Source: Pseudomonadota bacterium
GTDB taxonomy: Bacteria > Myxococcota_A > Polyangia > GCA-2747355
Direction: 5' to 3'
DNA: 64,000 nt
Assembly (NCBI GenBank): GCA_016702545.1
Contig: JADJDT010000042.1
Location: forward strand, 186,001 to 250,000
Shown here: one piece after another, positions 1-9,009 of the stretch
Layout of the letters: each line of letters opens with the position of its first letter
Position numbering within the stretch: position 1 is the stretch's first letter
The notes under the pieces: model-generated
The model's database searches: none
What the model saw: the letters and a program-made list of their open reading frames with translations, nothing else
What the model was told of the DNA's origin: nothing
Made by a program: the position numbers and the translations under genes

Positions 1-532
1 CGGTCGACTGGGCGCCGATGGCATCCGAGCTGTCGCAACCCCGTTGGCTGGGCGCGCCGCCTAGGTAGCCGAGATTCGGCCGCCCCTGGGGATCGAAGAC
101 CAACGAGAGCCCGTGGGTCGGGCCGATCGTCTGGTCGACCTTGATCGGAGTCTGCCAGCTCGTGCCATCGAAGCGCGCGAACATCACGTCCTGCGCCGGG
201 CGCACGCGATCGACGAAGCCGGAGCCCAGCGCCGAGGGTGGGCAGCTCACGGTCGGCTCCTTCTCCACCGGGACGTCGCGGAAGTAGGCCAGCCCGATCT
301 CGTTGCCGTAGGTCGCCACCACGCTGTGGGTGCCGGCGCGATCGGGATCGAGCACGAGCCGCGAGACGAAGCTCAGCGTCGCGCCGGCTGGCGGGCCGCT
401 GCCGTCGGCGCCGCCGTCGCTGCGCAGGCGGGCATCGCGCCGGTTCGGGCTACCGCTGTCGCTGCACGCCACCAGCGCGAGCAGGACCGTGATCGCGATC
501 GCGCGGGCGTGAGCCGTTTCAACGAGACGCAT
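1..532 (-). CDS. Putative lipoprotein, 3' end outside window
   Basis: The gene starts with ATG at 532 and runs off the left edge, so only the first 177 residues are visible. A basic N-terminus, a hydrophobic stretch and the lipobox LVAC place the lipidated cysteine at residue 23. A polar Asp/Gly/Ser-rich linker follows, typical of myxobacterial lipoproteins. The remainder reads as secreted beta-rich protein, with segments such as VVATYGNEIGLAYFRD and FARFDGTSWQTP that resemble a beta-propeller or exo-sialidase-like blade; that resemblance is an impression, not an assignment. It lies 28 bp downstream of the PPC-domain lipoprotein and on the same strand, so it is probably the last gene of that operon. 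Function unknown. Confidence 0.7.
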   Translation of the reverse strand, partial: MRLVETAHARAIAITVLLALVACSDSGSPNRRDARLRSDGGADGSGPPAGATLSFVSRLVLDPDRAGTHSVVATYGNEIGLAYFRDVPVEKEPTVSCPPSALGSGFVDRVRPAQDVMFARFDGTSWQTPIKVDQTIGPTHGLSLVFDPQGRPNLGYLGGAPSQRGCDSSDAIGAQST

Positions 533-560
533 GGGTGCCTCCGTGGCCTGAGGGTGGCGT

Positions 561-2684
561 TTAGGGCGAGTAGCACGCGCCGCTGGTGACCTGGGTGGCG
601 CAGGGTGGAACCGGACACCCGTCGGAGATCTTCAGCAGTCGCACCCGGTAGCGGCAGCCCCACGACCAACTATTGTGCAGTAGGTCGGAGACGAAGAGTC
701 GCAGGGTCTCCGAGCTGCCGCCCGCACCCCCTCCGGAGGGCCGCAAGAGCACGCGGCACCCGGCGCCACTTTGGTGGCTGAAGCGCTGGACGCCCGTGGT
801 GCCCGCGGCGACGCGGAAGTCGCCGCCGCCCTCCCCCGTGTCGATGACGAAGTTGAACTGCAGTCCCAGGCCCGAGGCCCCGCCCGCCGGGCAGCTGCCC
901 ACGGCCTCGTACTCGGCGCCGAGCATGCAGACGGCGCCCTTGCACGGGTTGTCGAAGGTGTAGCTGTCCTCGTCGTGCTCGTAGGAGATGACGCCCTCGA
1001 CCCAGGCGCCGCCGACGAGACTGCCCTTGGGCTTCGCCCGGTCGCGGGAGCCGCGAGCCAGCAGCTCCCCGACGGCCCGCGCGTCGAGCTCGGTGCCGTC
1101 GAGCTGGGGCTCCTCGCTGGCCGAGGTGATCAGCCGGGGGTAGTAGCCGTTGTCGGTCGCCCCGTCCGGGTCCATGCAGACCCTGACGTTCAAGGTGTAG
1201 GTCGCGTCGTAGTCCCACTCGTCACCGAAGAAGTCGGCCACGCGCAGGTACCAGGGGCCCGGATGGAGCATCGGCTGGGCCGTGATCAGCGTGGCGCCGT
1301 TGTCGACGCGGCGGACGAACTGCTGCGCGCCGCAGCGCCCTCCGGGTGCGCAGACGACCGCGCCCGCGCAGCGCTTCTCGGTGGCACAGGCCGAGGTCGG
1401 CGTCGCCTCGCAGCTCTGATCGTTGCAGAAGACCTCCGTCTTCGGCACGCAGCTGAAGCTGCTATCGGCGCATTGCGTGGCATTGTCGCAGGAGTCTGCC
1501 GCGGGCTCGGCGAGCACGCGACAGCACTCGTCCTTGAGACAGGTCGTCGCGTCGTGGACGTAGAGCAGCGCCAGGCTGCCGTCGATCACCGTCGCCCGAT
1601 CGAAGCTGAGCTTGACCTCCATCACCGCAGGGTTGGCGACGCTGAGGCCGGCGGGCGCGTCGATGCGGTAGTAGTCGACGTCGGCGAGCGAGGCGAGGCG
1701 CCCTTGTACGCTGAGTTCGAGCGGCGCACTGCAGGCCTGCCCGGTGAAGCTGCCGATCGTCCGGGCCGCGCCCAGGCTCTGCCCGCCCGGGTGGTCGTTG
1801 CGCGTGCCGCGGTCGTTGGTGTCGGGCTCCGCGCGCGCGGCCACGCGCAGCGTGTAGGGCGTCGTCACATCGCTGTCGTTGCCCTCGGCATCCTCGACGG
1901 TGACGTAGTAGGTGCCCGCGCTGGGCACCGCATAGATCGCGCTCAGATCGGTGCGGGCGCGCGAGCCATCGGGGCTCTTCTGGTTGGCGATCTCGATCAA
2001 ACGGTCGCCGTCGAGGCGGTAGACCGTTTGCTTGTAGTCGACCGCAGTGGGCGCGTCGGTGGTCAGCGCCACGTCGATCAGCTGGTCCGCGGCCACCGCG
2101 ACCTTGAAGAAGTCGCGGTCACCGGTGCAGGAGATGCGGCCGCTGTTGGTGGCGCCGACGGTGGTGGCCTTGCCGCGCTCGTCGTTGGGCTCCTGGGTGT
2201 CCGGGTCGCTCTCGGTGGCGTAGCTCAAGCGGTAGCTGTTCTTCTCGTCGCGGGCGTCGTTACCCTGATCCAGTACCTGCAAGTAGTAGGTGCCGGGAGC
2301 GAGGCAGTGCAGCGCGTTGTAGGCGTTGTTCTGCCCCTCGGGGGCGCGGCCGACCACCGTGTTGGCGTCCTTCAGCACCAGGTAGGTCAGGTTGATCGGC
2401 GAGACCGGCGCCGAGAGCTGCAGCTTGACGCGCAGCAGTTGCTTGCCGGCCGGGATCTCGATCCGATAGTAGTCGTTGTCCAGCCGCGGGCAGATGTAAT
2501 TCACCGTCTCGCTGCCCTCGGCCAGCGTCTGCGCGGTATCGAGGCCGATCATGCGGTCCACGCCGCCGGTGCACGACCCGGGTCGTCCGCCGTCACCCTC
2601 GCCGCCATCGCGGCCGCTGTTGCTGTCGCTGCAACCCACGATCAGCCCTGCGACCAGGAGCCCAAACCATGCACGCTTGATCAT
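561..2684 (-). CDS. Lipoprotein with PPC-like (pre-peptidase C-terminal) domains
   Basis: 707 residues from the ATG at 2684. I chose this start because it is followed at once by a lipoprotein signal (MIKRAW, hydrophobic core, LIVGC, Cys18); the open frame extends upstream but only into Arg/Pro-rich sequence with no signal. The mature protein repeats a module of about 120 residues with DYYRIEIPAGKQ, APGTYYLQVLDQG, DFFKVAVAADQ and AGTYYVTVEDAEG, the pattern of PPC-like beta-sandwich domains that often accompany secreted peptidases. Here there is no peptidase domain. A Cys-rich insert (residues about 430-510) probably holds several disulfides. It sits between two other lipoprotein genes on the same strand. 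Its likely role is a surface or periplasmic binding protein; the partner is unknown. Confidence 0.75.
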   Translation of the reverse strand: MIKRAWFGLLVAGLIVGCSDSNSGRDGGEGDGGRPGSCTGGVDRMIGLDTAQTLAEGSETVNYICPRLDNDYYRIEIPAGKQLLRVKLQLSAPVSPINLTYLVLKDANTVVGRAPEGQNNAYNALHCLAPGTYYLQVLDQGNDARDEKNSYRLSYATESDPDTQEPNDERGKATTVGATNSGRISCTGDRDFFKVAVAADQLIDVALTTDAPTAVDYKQTVYRLDGDRLIEIANQKSPDGSRARTDLSAIYAVPSAGTYYVTVEDAEGNDSDVTTPYTLRVAARAEPDTNDRGTRNDHPGGQSLGAARTIGSFTGQACSAPLELSVQGRLASLADVDYYRIDAPAGLSVANPAVMEVKLSFDRATVIDGSLALLYVHDATTCLKDECCRVLAEPAADSCDNATQCADSSFSCVPKTEVFCNDQSCEATPTSACATEKRCAGAVVCAPGGRCGAQQFVRRVDNGATLITAQPMLHPGPWYLRVADFFGDEWDYDATYTLNVRVCMDPDGATDNGYYPRLITSASEEPQLDGTELDARAVGELLARGSRDRAKPKGSLVGGAWVEGVISYEHDEDSYTFDNPCKGAVCMLGAEYEAVGSCPAGGASGLGLQFNFVIDTGEGGGDFRVAAGTTGVQRFSHQSGAGCRVLLRPSGGGAGGSSETLRLFVSDLLHNSWSWGCRYRVRLLKISDGCPVPPCATQVTSGACYSP

Positions 2685-2770
2685 CAGGTCCTCGTGCAGC
2701 GCCGGCGTGGCCGAGCGCTGCGGGATAGGCGGTTCTGCTCGCCCCTGGCGAGCGCGTTCGTTAGGGGCCG

Positions 2771-5131
2771 CTAGGGTGCGGGGCACGCGGTGTCCTGTGC
2801 GGGACACACGCAGTCCTTGGCCGCGTCGAAGCTGCGCGGGTCCTTCCACGCCGATTCGGGCACGCGGACCTGGCCGTTCGGTGGCAGCTTGGCACCCGTC
2901 TGGGCGTCGTAGCTTGCGCGGATACACGCGACGCTGAAGACGCCGAAGTCCTTCGGGTTGTCGAAGGGAACCTGGCCGAAGGCGATCTGCAGCGTGTTCC
3001 AGCCGTCCTGGCTGGCCCCGCGCGGGTCGACGAGCGTGATGTTCTCGGCCGACCAGTCATAGCAGGTGACGTGGCGCTGGCGGTTGCAGATCGGCTGATC
3101 GCCCGCCAGCTCGCGTTGAGTCTCGCAGGTCTGGCTGCCGACGCAGCGGTTGCCCTGGCAGCGCTCGCCGCGCACGGTGCACTCCCCGTCGGCGAGACAG
3201 GGCGCCAGCGAGCTACAGTCGGCGTCCGCCGCGCAGCGACAGAAGTCGCCGAGACAGTCGCGCCCCTGGGGACAATCGCCGTCGGCCTTGCAGCGCGCCG
3301 GCTCCTGCTCGATGCCGGTCCCGGTGCGCTGGATGTCGTAGCGGTAGCCGATCCGTGAGCGGTGCGCGGCGTCGTCGCTGCGCGGGTCGCTGTGCAGCCG
3401 CAGCTCGTCGCCGTTGGGCATCCCATCGAAGTCGAGGTCGTCGAGCGTGTCGTCGGCCACGGCGTTGGTGCCGAAGCGCACCTCGACGTCGTCGGGCACG
3501 CCGTCGGCGTCGGTGTCATAGAGATCCTTGCTGGTGCCGAGGAAGCGCTCCTCGCAGTCGTGCAACCCGTCGCCGTCACTGTCGTCGGGCTGGCCGTCGC
3601 CGTCCAGATCGCTGGCCGCGGGGTTGCAGTCCGCGTCGCCCGGGTTGAGCGCGTCGGCGCCCGAGGAGCGAAAGAAGTGCTCGACGGCGTCCCCGAAGCC
3701 GTCGCCGTCGCTATCGGTCGCATAGACCTTCGTGCCGATCGTGCGCTCGAGCGCGTCGTCGAGCCCGTCGCCGTCGCTGTCGGTCACGGTCGTGGTGGCC
3801 GTCGGCCGCCCGTTGAGGTTGCTGGCGATCAGGCTCTTCAGGCGGAAGACGCGGCGCAGCGTCGAGAAGTCGACGTGCAGGAAGTTGATCTCCTCGCCGT
3901 TGAGGAAGTTGCGGAAGGTGCCCTGGCCGACGTCGGCCATCTGGTGCAGCAGCGAGATGGCCTGATCCTGGAACACGCCCGTCGTCGCCTGACTGGCGAG
4001 ATAGGCGGTATGCAGCTTGATGTCGCCGATCGGGTAGAGCGCCTTGAGGCTCATGATGTCGTTGACCCGGCGCAGGATGGCAGTCGGGACGTTGTACTGC
4101 GGATAGCGACCGGCGTACTGCGCCTGGTCGCCGAGCAGCTCGCGCACGATCTCGCGCGGCACGTCGCCCCAGTCCTCGCGGTCGTTGATCCGCGGATCGG
4201 GCTGCCCATCGGAGAGGAAGATCACGACGTAACGGCTGCGCGTCAGCGCGCCGCTGTTGTTCTTGCGCATGCTCGCCATGTCGCGCGAAAGCAACTGGAA
4301 GGCCTCCGAGAGCGCACCCTCGTAGTCGGTGACCGAGCCGCCGTTGTTGATCTGCGGCAAGGCCGCGACCAGCTCGCGCGGATCCTTGGCGAAGCCGGGC
4401 TGGCCATCGGGCAGCCGCGTGATCACCTGCTTGGCCGAGCCGAAGCGCTCGATCGCGAACGCCACGCCCGGGTCGATTTGGGCCGCGCAGACGCCGTTGA
4501 CGCAGCCCGTACCGGCCGTGGGGCAATCGGGGCAACCGGTCTCACCGGGCCCGCAGCCCGTCTTGGTGGCATCGCAGAGCGGCAGGCAGACCCCATTGGT
4601 GCCCGTCGGTGCCGGACAGCGTCGCAGGCTGCCGCAGGCGCTGGCCGGTTCGCTGAGCGGGCAGCAGTCGGGCCCCACGCACATCGCAGGGCCGGTGGCG
4701 GTGCAGGCCGGGCAGACCGTGCTCCCCTTGCCGCAGCTCGGCTCGCCGGTGTTGCAGTAGAGCGGGGAGTACTTGACCCCGAGGTTGATGAACTGCGTGA
4801 TCACCTGGCGCACCGCGCGGCTGCGGCCGGTCGCCTGCGTGGGGTCGACGACCGTCGTCTCGCCGTAGCGCGGCTCGGGGGTCTTCCGCGCCGGATCGTT
4901 GACGTTCATGCTCTGCGAGGTGTCGATGATGAAGAGCACCTTGAGCGGGAACTCGAGCTCCGAGGGGTCGGCCGTGCAGACGTTACCGGCGAGCCGCAGC
5001 TTATTGTCGAAGGGCGGCGGCGGCGCCTCGGTGATCAGGTTGAGCGCGACGTCGGTGCAGCCGAGGGCGGCGCCGGCGCCCAGCAGCAGCGCAGCGAGGC
5101 GTACGGTCCGAGGCCGTGCGGTGGTCCTCAT
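2771..5131 (-). CDS. vWA-domain lipoprotein with calcium-binding TSP3-type repeats (paralogue B)
   Basis: 786 residues. Start at ATG 5131, which overlaps the stop of the upstream paralogue as ATGA, so the two are translationally coupled. Lipobox ALGC puts the lipidated Cys at 25. A von Willebrand A domain begins near residue 60, with the metal-site motif D70-T-S72-Q-S74; later segments include SRYVVIFLSDGQPDP. A Cys-rich insertion sits inside the vWA region (about residues 130-200). After the vWA domain come several DxDxDG calcium loops (DSDGDGLDD, DSDGDGFGD, DTDADGVPDD), then a Cys-rich C-terminal part. The architecture suggests an outer-surface adhesion or binding protein that needs divalent metal. 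Closely related in layout to the gene upstream, from which it has diverged well beyond a recent duplication. Confidence 0.85.
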   Translation of the reverse strand: MRTTARPRTVRLAALLLGAGAALGCTDVALNLITEAPPPPFDNKLRLAGNVCTADPSELEFPLKVLFIIDTSQSMNVNDPARKTPEPRYGETTVVDPTQATGRSRAVRQVITQFINLGVKYSPLYCNTGEPSCGKGSTVCPACTATGPAMCVGPDCCPLSEPASACGSLRRCPAPTGTNGVCLPLCDATKTGCGPGETGCPDCPTAGTGCVNGVCAAQIDPGVAFAIERFGSAKQVITRLPDGQPGFAKDPRELVAALPQINNGGSVTDYEGALSEAFQLLSRDMASMRKNNSGALTRSRYVVIFLSDGQPDPRINDREDWGDVPREIVRELLGDQAQYAGRYPQYNVPTAILRRVNDIMSLKALYPIGDIKLHTAYLASQATTGVFQDQAISLLHQMADVGQGTFRNFLNGEEINFLHVDFSTLRRVFRLKSLIASNLNGRPTATTTVTDSDGDGLDDALERTIGTKVYATDSDGDGFGDAVEHFFRSSGADALNPGDADCNPAASDLDGDGQPDDSDGDGLHDCEERFLGTSKDLYDTDADGVPDDVEVRFGTNAVADDTLDDLDFDGMPNGDELRLHSDPRSDDAAHRSRIGYRYDIQRTGTGIEQEPARCKADGDCPQGRDCLGDFCRCAADADCSSLAPCLADGECTVRGERCQGNRCVGSQTCETQRELAGDQPICNRQRHVTCYDWSAENITLVDPRGASQDGWNTLQIAFGQVPFDNPKDFGVFSVACIRASYDAQTGAKLPPNGQVRVPESAWKDPRSFDAAKDCVCPAQDTACPAP

Positions 5132-7104
5132 GGGAGCTTCACCCCAACGCAGGGATCGAGCTTGCGGTCGCTCTGCGCCGCGGCGCGGCGCTTGCTCAGC
5201 TCGGCGAGGTCGTAGAAGTCGTCCACGGTGAGCGTGATCTTGCCCGTCGCGGGATTCTTGAAGCCGCACTCCTGCTCCTTGCCGTCGTCCCCGGTGCAAT
5301 TCTGTCGCACGTACTGCGCGCGCACGCAGGCGCCCTTGTAGCTGCCGAAGTCGCGCGGATCGTCCGCGGGCCCCTCGCCGAAGGTCAGCGTCGCCTCGTT
5401 GAAGCCGATCGTGCCGGCGGCGCCGCGCTGCGCCGTGCTGACCAGGCGCAGGCGTCGCACGGTGAAGTCCAGGCAGCTGCGCCGATCGACGCGCTCGGCC
5501 TCCTCCTCGCGGTCGTAGATGTAGCGGAAGTTGGCCTGAATCTCCGGGTCGGCCTGCATCGGCGACGAGTGCGTCTTGATCTCCTCGTCGTTGCGCTTGC
5601 CGTCGAAGTCGCTGTCGTCCTTGGCGTCGGCGACGGCAGGATCGGTGCCGAAGGCGAACTCGATCCCGTCAGGGATGCGGTCGCGGTCGGAGTCGACGAG
5701 CTTGGGATCCGTGCCCAGGATGGCCTCCTCGCAGTCGAGCAGCCCATCGCCATCGCGGTCGATCCGCTCACTCGCGGCGCAGGCGCGCACCGGCAGCGCC
5801 GCGTTGGTCGGGTCGAAGCCACTCTTGAGGCGATCGAGCTCCAGCTTGTCGTTGTAGCCGTCGCTGTCGCTGTCGCGTTCACGGTCCTTGCTCTTGGCCT
5901 GGAACTCGCGCGTGTCGTCGACCCCATCGCCGTCGGTGTCGACGAGCAGCCGGTCGGTGGCGGGCAGGGCGTTGTCGCTGCTGGCGATGAAGCTGGTCAT
6001 GCCGAAGGGCCGGGCGACCGAAGAGTAGTTGATGTCGAGGAAGTCGATCGCCTGACCGGCATTGAAGCTGCGGAAGAAGCCCCCGCCGGCCGTGGCCATC
6101 GATTTGAGCAGCGCCTCGCTCTTGGCCTTGTCGATCGCGAAGATGTCGAGCACGGCCTGGGGCAGGCTGTCGATGAAGAGGAAGGCGGTGTGCAAGCGCA
6201 GCTCGCCGGCGTTGTACTGTTGGCCGAGCGCCACGATCTCATTGACCTTGCGCATCAGATCCTCGCCCGAGTTGTAGGACTGACAGGCGTCGGTCATCGC
6301 GGGGTACCACTCGCGCATCTTGGCGCAGAGCTCCGCGTTGGCGCTGAAGTTGTCGCACCACTCCTCGCGCGGCACATCGCACCAGCTGTCGATCACGACG
6401 CCGACATTGACCGTGTCGTTGCCGCAGCCCTTGGCGCAGACGGGATCCGGGGCGCCGTCCGAGAGGAAGATCAGCACGTACTTGGTGCGGGCGCGCTGGA
6501 CGGGATCCGTCTCGACGAGGTCCTTCTCGAGCACCTGATAGGCCGTGCTCAGCGCCCCCTGATAGTCCGTGGTGATATCCGCCTGGCCGAGGCCGGCGGC
6601 TGCCTGGCTGAGCACCGAGGCATCGTTGGTGAAGCCGCTGCCGGTGGCGGTCGAGGAGCCGTTGACGGTGATACGGCCGTTGAAGCGAATGACCGAGAAG
6701 GAGACGGCCGGGTTGTTGCGGAAGCGGTCGATGACCTTCTGCACGGCCGCCTGGCGACCCGGGTTCTGCGCGCCGGCGCAGAGCGTGGCGCACTGCGCCG
6801 CCGACAGCCCGTAGCCGTCGGGTGCCGGCAGCGGGCAGAGCGTGGCGCAGCCCGAGGCGGTGGCGTCCGAGGGATCGGTGAACTGCATCGACCCGGAGCT
6901 GTCCACGATGAACATGATCTTGACCGGGAAGACCTGCTCGTTGGGCGGCGAGGTGCATACGCGCCCCTCGATGTCGAGGCGATCGTCGACCAGGCTGGCG
7001 ACCTTGTGGTCGATCGGTTGCAGGCCGGCCTCGCTGCAGGCCGCGCAGCAGAGCCCCCACAACGCCACGCCCCACAACGCCAGACCGGTGCGTCGGATGG
7101 CCAT
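5128..7104 (-). CDS. vWA-domain lipoprotein with calcium-binding TSP3-type repeats (paralogue A)
   Basis: 658 residues from ATG 7104; a GTG one codon upstream (7107) is also possible. A Cys-rich lipobox region ends at CAAC (Cys23). The vWA metal-site motif is D68-S-S70-G-S72, followed by TKYVLIFLSDGAPDP later in the fold. Calcium-type repeats follow (DTDGDGVDD, DSDSDGYND, DRDGDGLLD, DSDFDGKRND), then a conserved C-terminal domain with SCLDFTVRRLRL and FGEGPADDPRDFGSYKGAC that also exists in paralogue B as QIAFGQVPFDNPKDFGVF. This is the first gene of the lipoprotein operon; its promoter should lie in the 233-bp gap before the terminator at 7269. Likely role: surface-attached adhesion or scaffold protein (inference). 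Confidence 0.85.
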   Translation of the reverse strand: MAIRRTGLALWGVALWGLCCAACSEAGLQPIDHKVASLVDDRLDIEGRVCTSPPNEQVFPVKIMFIVDSSGSMQFTDPSDATASGCATLCPLPAPDGYGLSAAQCATLCAGAQNPGRQAAVQKVIDRFRNNPAVSFSVIRFNGRITVNGSSTATGSGFTNDASVLSQAAAGLGQADITTDYQGALSTAYQVLEKDLVETDPVQRARTKYVLIFLSDGAPDPVCAKGCGNDTVNVGVVIDSWCDVPREEWCDNFSANAELCAKMREWYPAMTDACQSYNSGEDLMRKVNEIVALGQQYNAGELRLHTAFLFIDSLPQAVLDIFAIDKAKSEALLKSMATAGGGFFRSFNAGQAIDFLDINYSSVARPFGMTSFIASSDNALPATDRLLVDTDGDGVDDTREFQAKSKDRERDSDSDGYNDKLELDRLKSGFDPTNAALPVRACAASERIDRDGDGLLDCEEAILGTDPKLVDSDRDRIPDGIEFAFGTDPAVADAKDDSDFDGKRNDEEIKTHSSPMQADPEIQANFRYIYDREEEAERVDRRSCLDFTVRRLRLVSTAQRGAAGTIGFNEATLTFGEGPADDPRDFGSYKGACVRAQYVRQNCTGDDGKEQECGFKNPATGKITLTVDDFYDLAELSKRRAAAQSDRKLDPCVGVKLP

Positions 7105-7268
7105 CACGATCCTCCGTTCTCAAGGCCCGCGCCTCGCCGGCGGGCGGACCGTCGAGACGGTGCCGGCCGCGCCAGGCGCGCCTGAGCTGAGCGGGTGCTG
7201 TTCGGCTCCCCGGCAGTATAGACGAGAACGCCGGCGCTTCGTAGGTAGACGTCAGGGGCGAGCGAGGG

Positions 7269-7294
7269 GGGTCCGGGCCGCAGGGCCCGGACCC
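7269..7294 (-). terminator. Palindromic hairpin downstream of surface-protein copy 1
   Basis: An 11-bp perfect G/C stem (GGGTCCGGGCC / GGCCCGGACCC) with a 4-nt loop lies 44 bp past the stop codon of copy 1. The same hairpin follows copies 2 and 3. No T-run follows, so termination is plausible but not proven. Confidence 0.5.
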
Positions 7295-7337
7295 GGAGCA
7301 GGCGAGGGCGAGACGGTAAGGGCAGGGACACTCGGTG

Positions 7338-8639
7338 CTAGCTCTGGCGCCGAGCGCGGCGCAGGGCGAGGAGGCTGAGGGCGAGCAGGAGGCCGAGGCT
7401 GGCGCTGCTGCCGTGGCCGCCGACGCTGCAGCCGCCCGTGGACTCGCCGTCAGCGGTGACGGTCATGACGTAGCTGTTGGCGCTGGGGAAGCTGGGGTTG
7501 ACCTGGTCGGCGAAGACGAGCTCGCCCTGGACCTTGATCTTGTAGGTGCCGGGCTCGTCGGCGGTGAAGGTCGCGACGTTGTTCTTCAGGTAAAAGTACT
7601 CGTGCGGGCTGGAGAGGCGGACGGAGCCGCGCGGGTTCTCAACCGTCGCGGTCGAGCTGCCGGGGCGCTCGACGACGGTCCAGGTGTAGCGCAGCGCCGT
7701 GTTCTCGCGGTTGGCGAACAGGCGCAGGCGGAAGGCCTCGCCGGTCTTGACCTTCATCGAGGGCGAGTAGACCTGGAAGGCGGTCGTGCGGTCGAGGCAG
7801 TTCTTCTCGTCACCGTCGACGACGAAGCAGAAGCGCTCGTCACAGCCGTTGCCCTTGTTGTCGCGGTCGTCGTCGGCCTGGTTGGGGTTCGCCATCGCCT
7901 TGCAGTTGTCGCGGCCGTTGACCACGCCGTCGCCGTCGAGGTCGCCGTCGCAGAGGTCGCCGAGCTTGTCGCCGTCGCCGTCCTTCTGGTCGGCGTTGGC
8001 GACGCTGGTGCAGTTGTCCTTGCTGTCGGGGATGTTGTCGAGGTCGAGGTCTTCGTCACAGCCGGAGGGCAGGGCGGCGCTCTGGTCGGTGTTGCCGACC
8101 AGCGGGCAGTTGTCGACGAGGTCGAGGTGCCCGTCGTTGTCGTCATCGGTGTCGCAGGCGTTGCCCTGGCCGTCGGCATCGGCGTCGGTCTGGGTGGGGT
8201 TGGCGACGAGGGGGCAGTTGTCGTCGCCGAGCTTGGTGTCGTTGTCCATGTCGGCGTCGCAGGCGTCGCCGAGGCCGTCGCCATCGCTATCCTTCTGCTC
8301 CTTGTCGGCTGCCGTCAGGCACAGGTCGCAGGCGTCACCATGGCTATCGCCGTCGCTGTCGGTCTGCTCGACGTTGCTGATCTGCGGGCAGTTGTCGACG
8401 TCGTCCTCGCGGCCGTCGTTGTCGTAGTCGTCGGCGTACTGGTAGGTGTCGCCGAAGTCGGTGTTGGCGATCAGGATCGAGCCGCCGCCGCAGCCGCAGC
8501 CGCCGCCGCCGCCGGACTGGTAGGGAGTGCCGCAGGCGCCGCCCGTGCACTCACCGGCTGCCTGGGCGTACGCGCTGCTGTGGACTACCAGCAGGCCCAT
8601 CGCGCTCAGTGCCGCTACCGTCAGAAGTTTGCGCATCAT
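7338..8639 (-). CDS. MYXO-CTERM-type surface protein with TSP3 repeats, copy 1 (intact)
   Basis: 433 residues. Start at the first of two adjacent ATGs (8639), preceded by GGGGGGAA about 5 nt upstream as ribosome site. Order: cleavable signal peptide ending near AYAQA; a short Gly/Cys-rich segment; residues about 70-270 with at least five thrombospondin type 3 calcium repeats (DSDGDGLGDACD, DADGQGNACD, DGDGDKLGDLCD, each with NCP/NC partners); an Ig-like beta domain (about 275-395) with FRLRLFANRENT and FTADEPGTYKIKVQG; then a C-terminal sorting tail, GGCSVGGHG, a hydrophobic stretch and a basic RRARRQS end. That tail matches the MYXO-CTERM plan, which predicts anchoring at the outer surface. 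It is the only copy of the three with an unbroken frame. Confidence 0.9.
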   Translation of the reverse strand: MMRKLLTVAALSAMGLLVVHSSAYAQAAGECTGGACGTPYQSGGGGGCGCGGGSILIANTDFGDTYQYADDYDNDGREDDVDNCPQISNVEQTDSDGDSHGDACDLCLTAADKEQKDSDGDGLGDACDADMDNDTKLGDDNCPLVANPTQTDADADGQGNACDTDDDNDGHLDLVDNCPLVGNTDQSAALPSGCDEDLDLDNIPDSKDNCTSVANADQKDGDGDKLGDLCDGDLDGDGVVNGRDNCKAMANPNQADDDRDNKGNGCDERFCFVVDGDEKNCLDRTTAFQVYSPSMKVKTGEAFRLRLFANRENTALRYTWTVVERPGSSTATVENPRGSVRLSSPHEYFYLKNNVATFTADEPGTYKIKVQGELVFADQVNPSFPSANSYVMTVTADGESTGGCSVGGHGSSASLGLLLALSLLALRRARRQS

Positions 8640-8955
8640 GTTCGTTCCCCCCTGTTGGACCCGTTGTTCGATCCGTTGGCTTGTATCGGCGGCTTGTCGG
8701 CGCCGTGATTCACTCAGCCTCGTGTCCTCGTCGTGTTGGCGTGTCTGGGTCGGTGTAATGCGAATCGCGGGCCAACCGCCTCTGCGCCGAAGAGCCCGCG
8801 AATTGACGCAGGTTTGTTTCTTGGCGTGGCCTGCGGGCAGGGCCGACCGGGCCGCGCGGAGCGTGGGGCCCGCTCTACGGCTGTGGAGTGGATGCTACGG
8901 GCTGCCCGGGTCGTTCCGAAGTGGACTTGAGCGTGAGGGGGGTGCAGGGGCGAGG
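8640..8955 (-). promoter_or_regulatory. Leader/promoter region of copy 1
   Basis: The 370-bp gap between copies 1 and 2 holds no gene. Its first 140 bp (next to the ATG) are conserved in front of all three copies, and its left end is the hairpin of copy 2. I see the ribosome site but no confident -35/-10 pair on the minus strand. Confidence 0.4.
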
Positions 8956-8979
8956 GGGTCGGGCCTCAGGCCCGGACCC
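8956..8979 (-). terminator. Hairpin downstream of surface-protein copy 2
   Basis: GGGTCGGGCC / GGCCCGGACCC with a TCA loop: the same hairpin as after copy 1, but with one stem base missing, leaving a single-base bulge. No T-run. Confidence 0.45.
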
Positions 8980-9009
8980 GGGAGACAGGCGAGTGGGGAC
9001 CTTCGGTGC

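Noticed and set aside
771..2774. Long plus-strand open frame opposite the PPC lipoprotein gene
   Set aside because: Its product is Val/Ala/Arg/Gly-rich with no signal or motif. It is the mirror of the high-GC minus-strand gene; the same holds for 3362-5215 and 5116-7185.
7335..8708. Plus-strand frame of Val/Ala/Gly repeats opposite surface-protein copy 1
   Set aside because: Antisense image of the Asp-rich calcium repeats (GAC/GTC codons). The minus-strand reading has a signal peptide, domains and a sorting tail.
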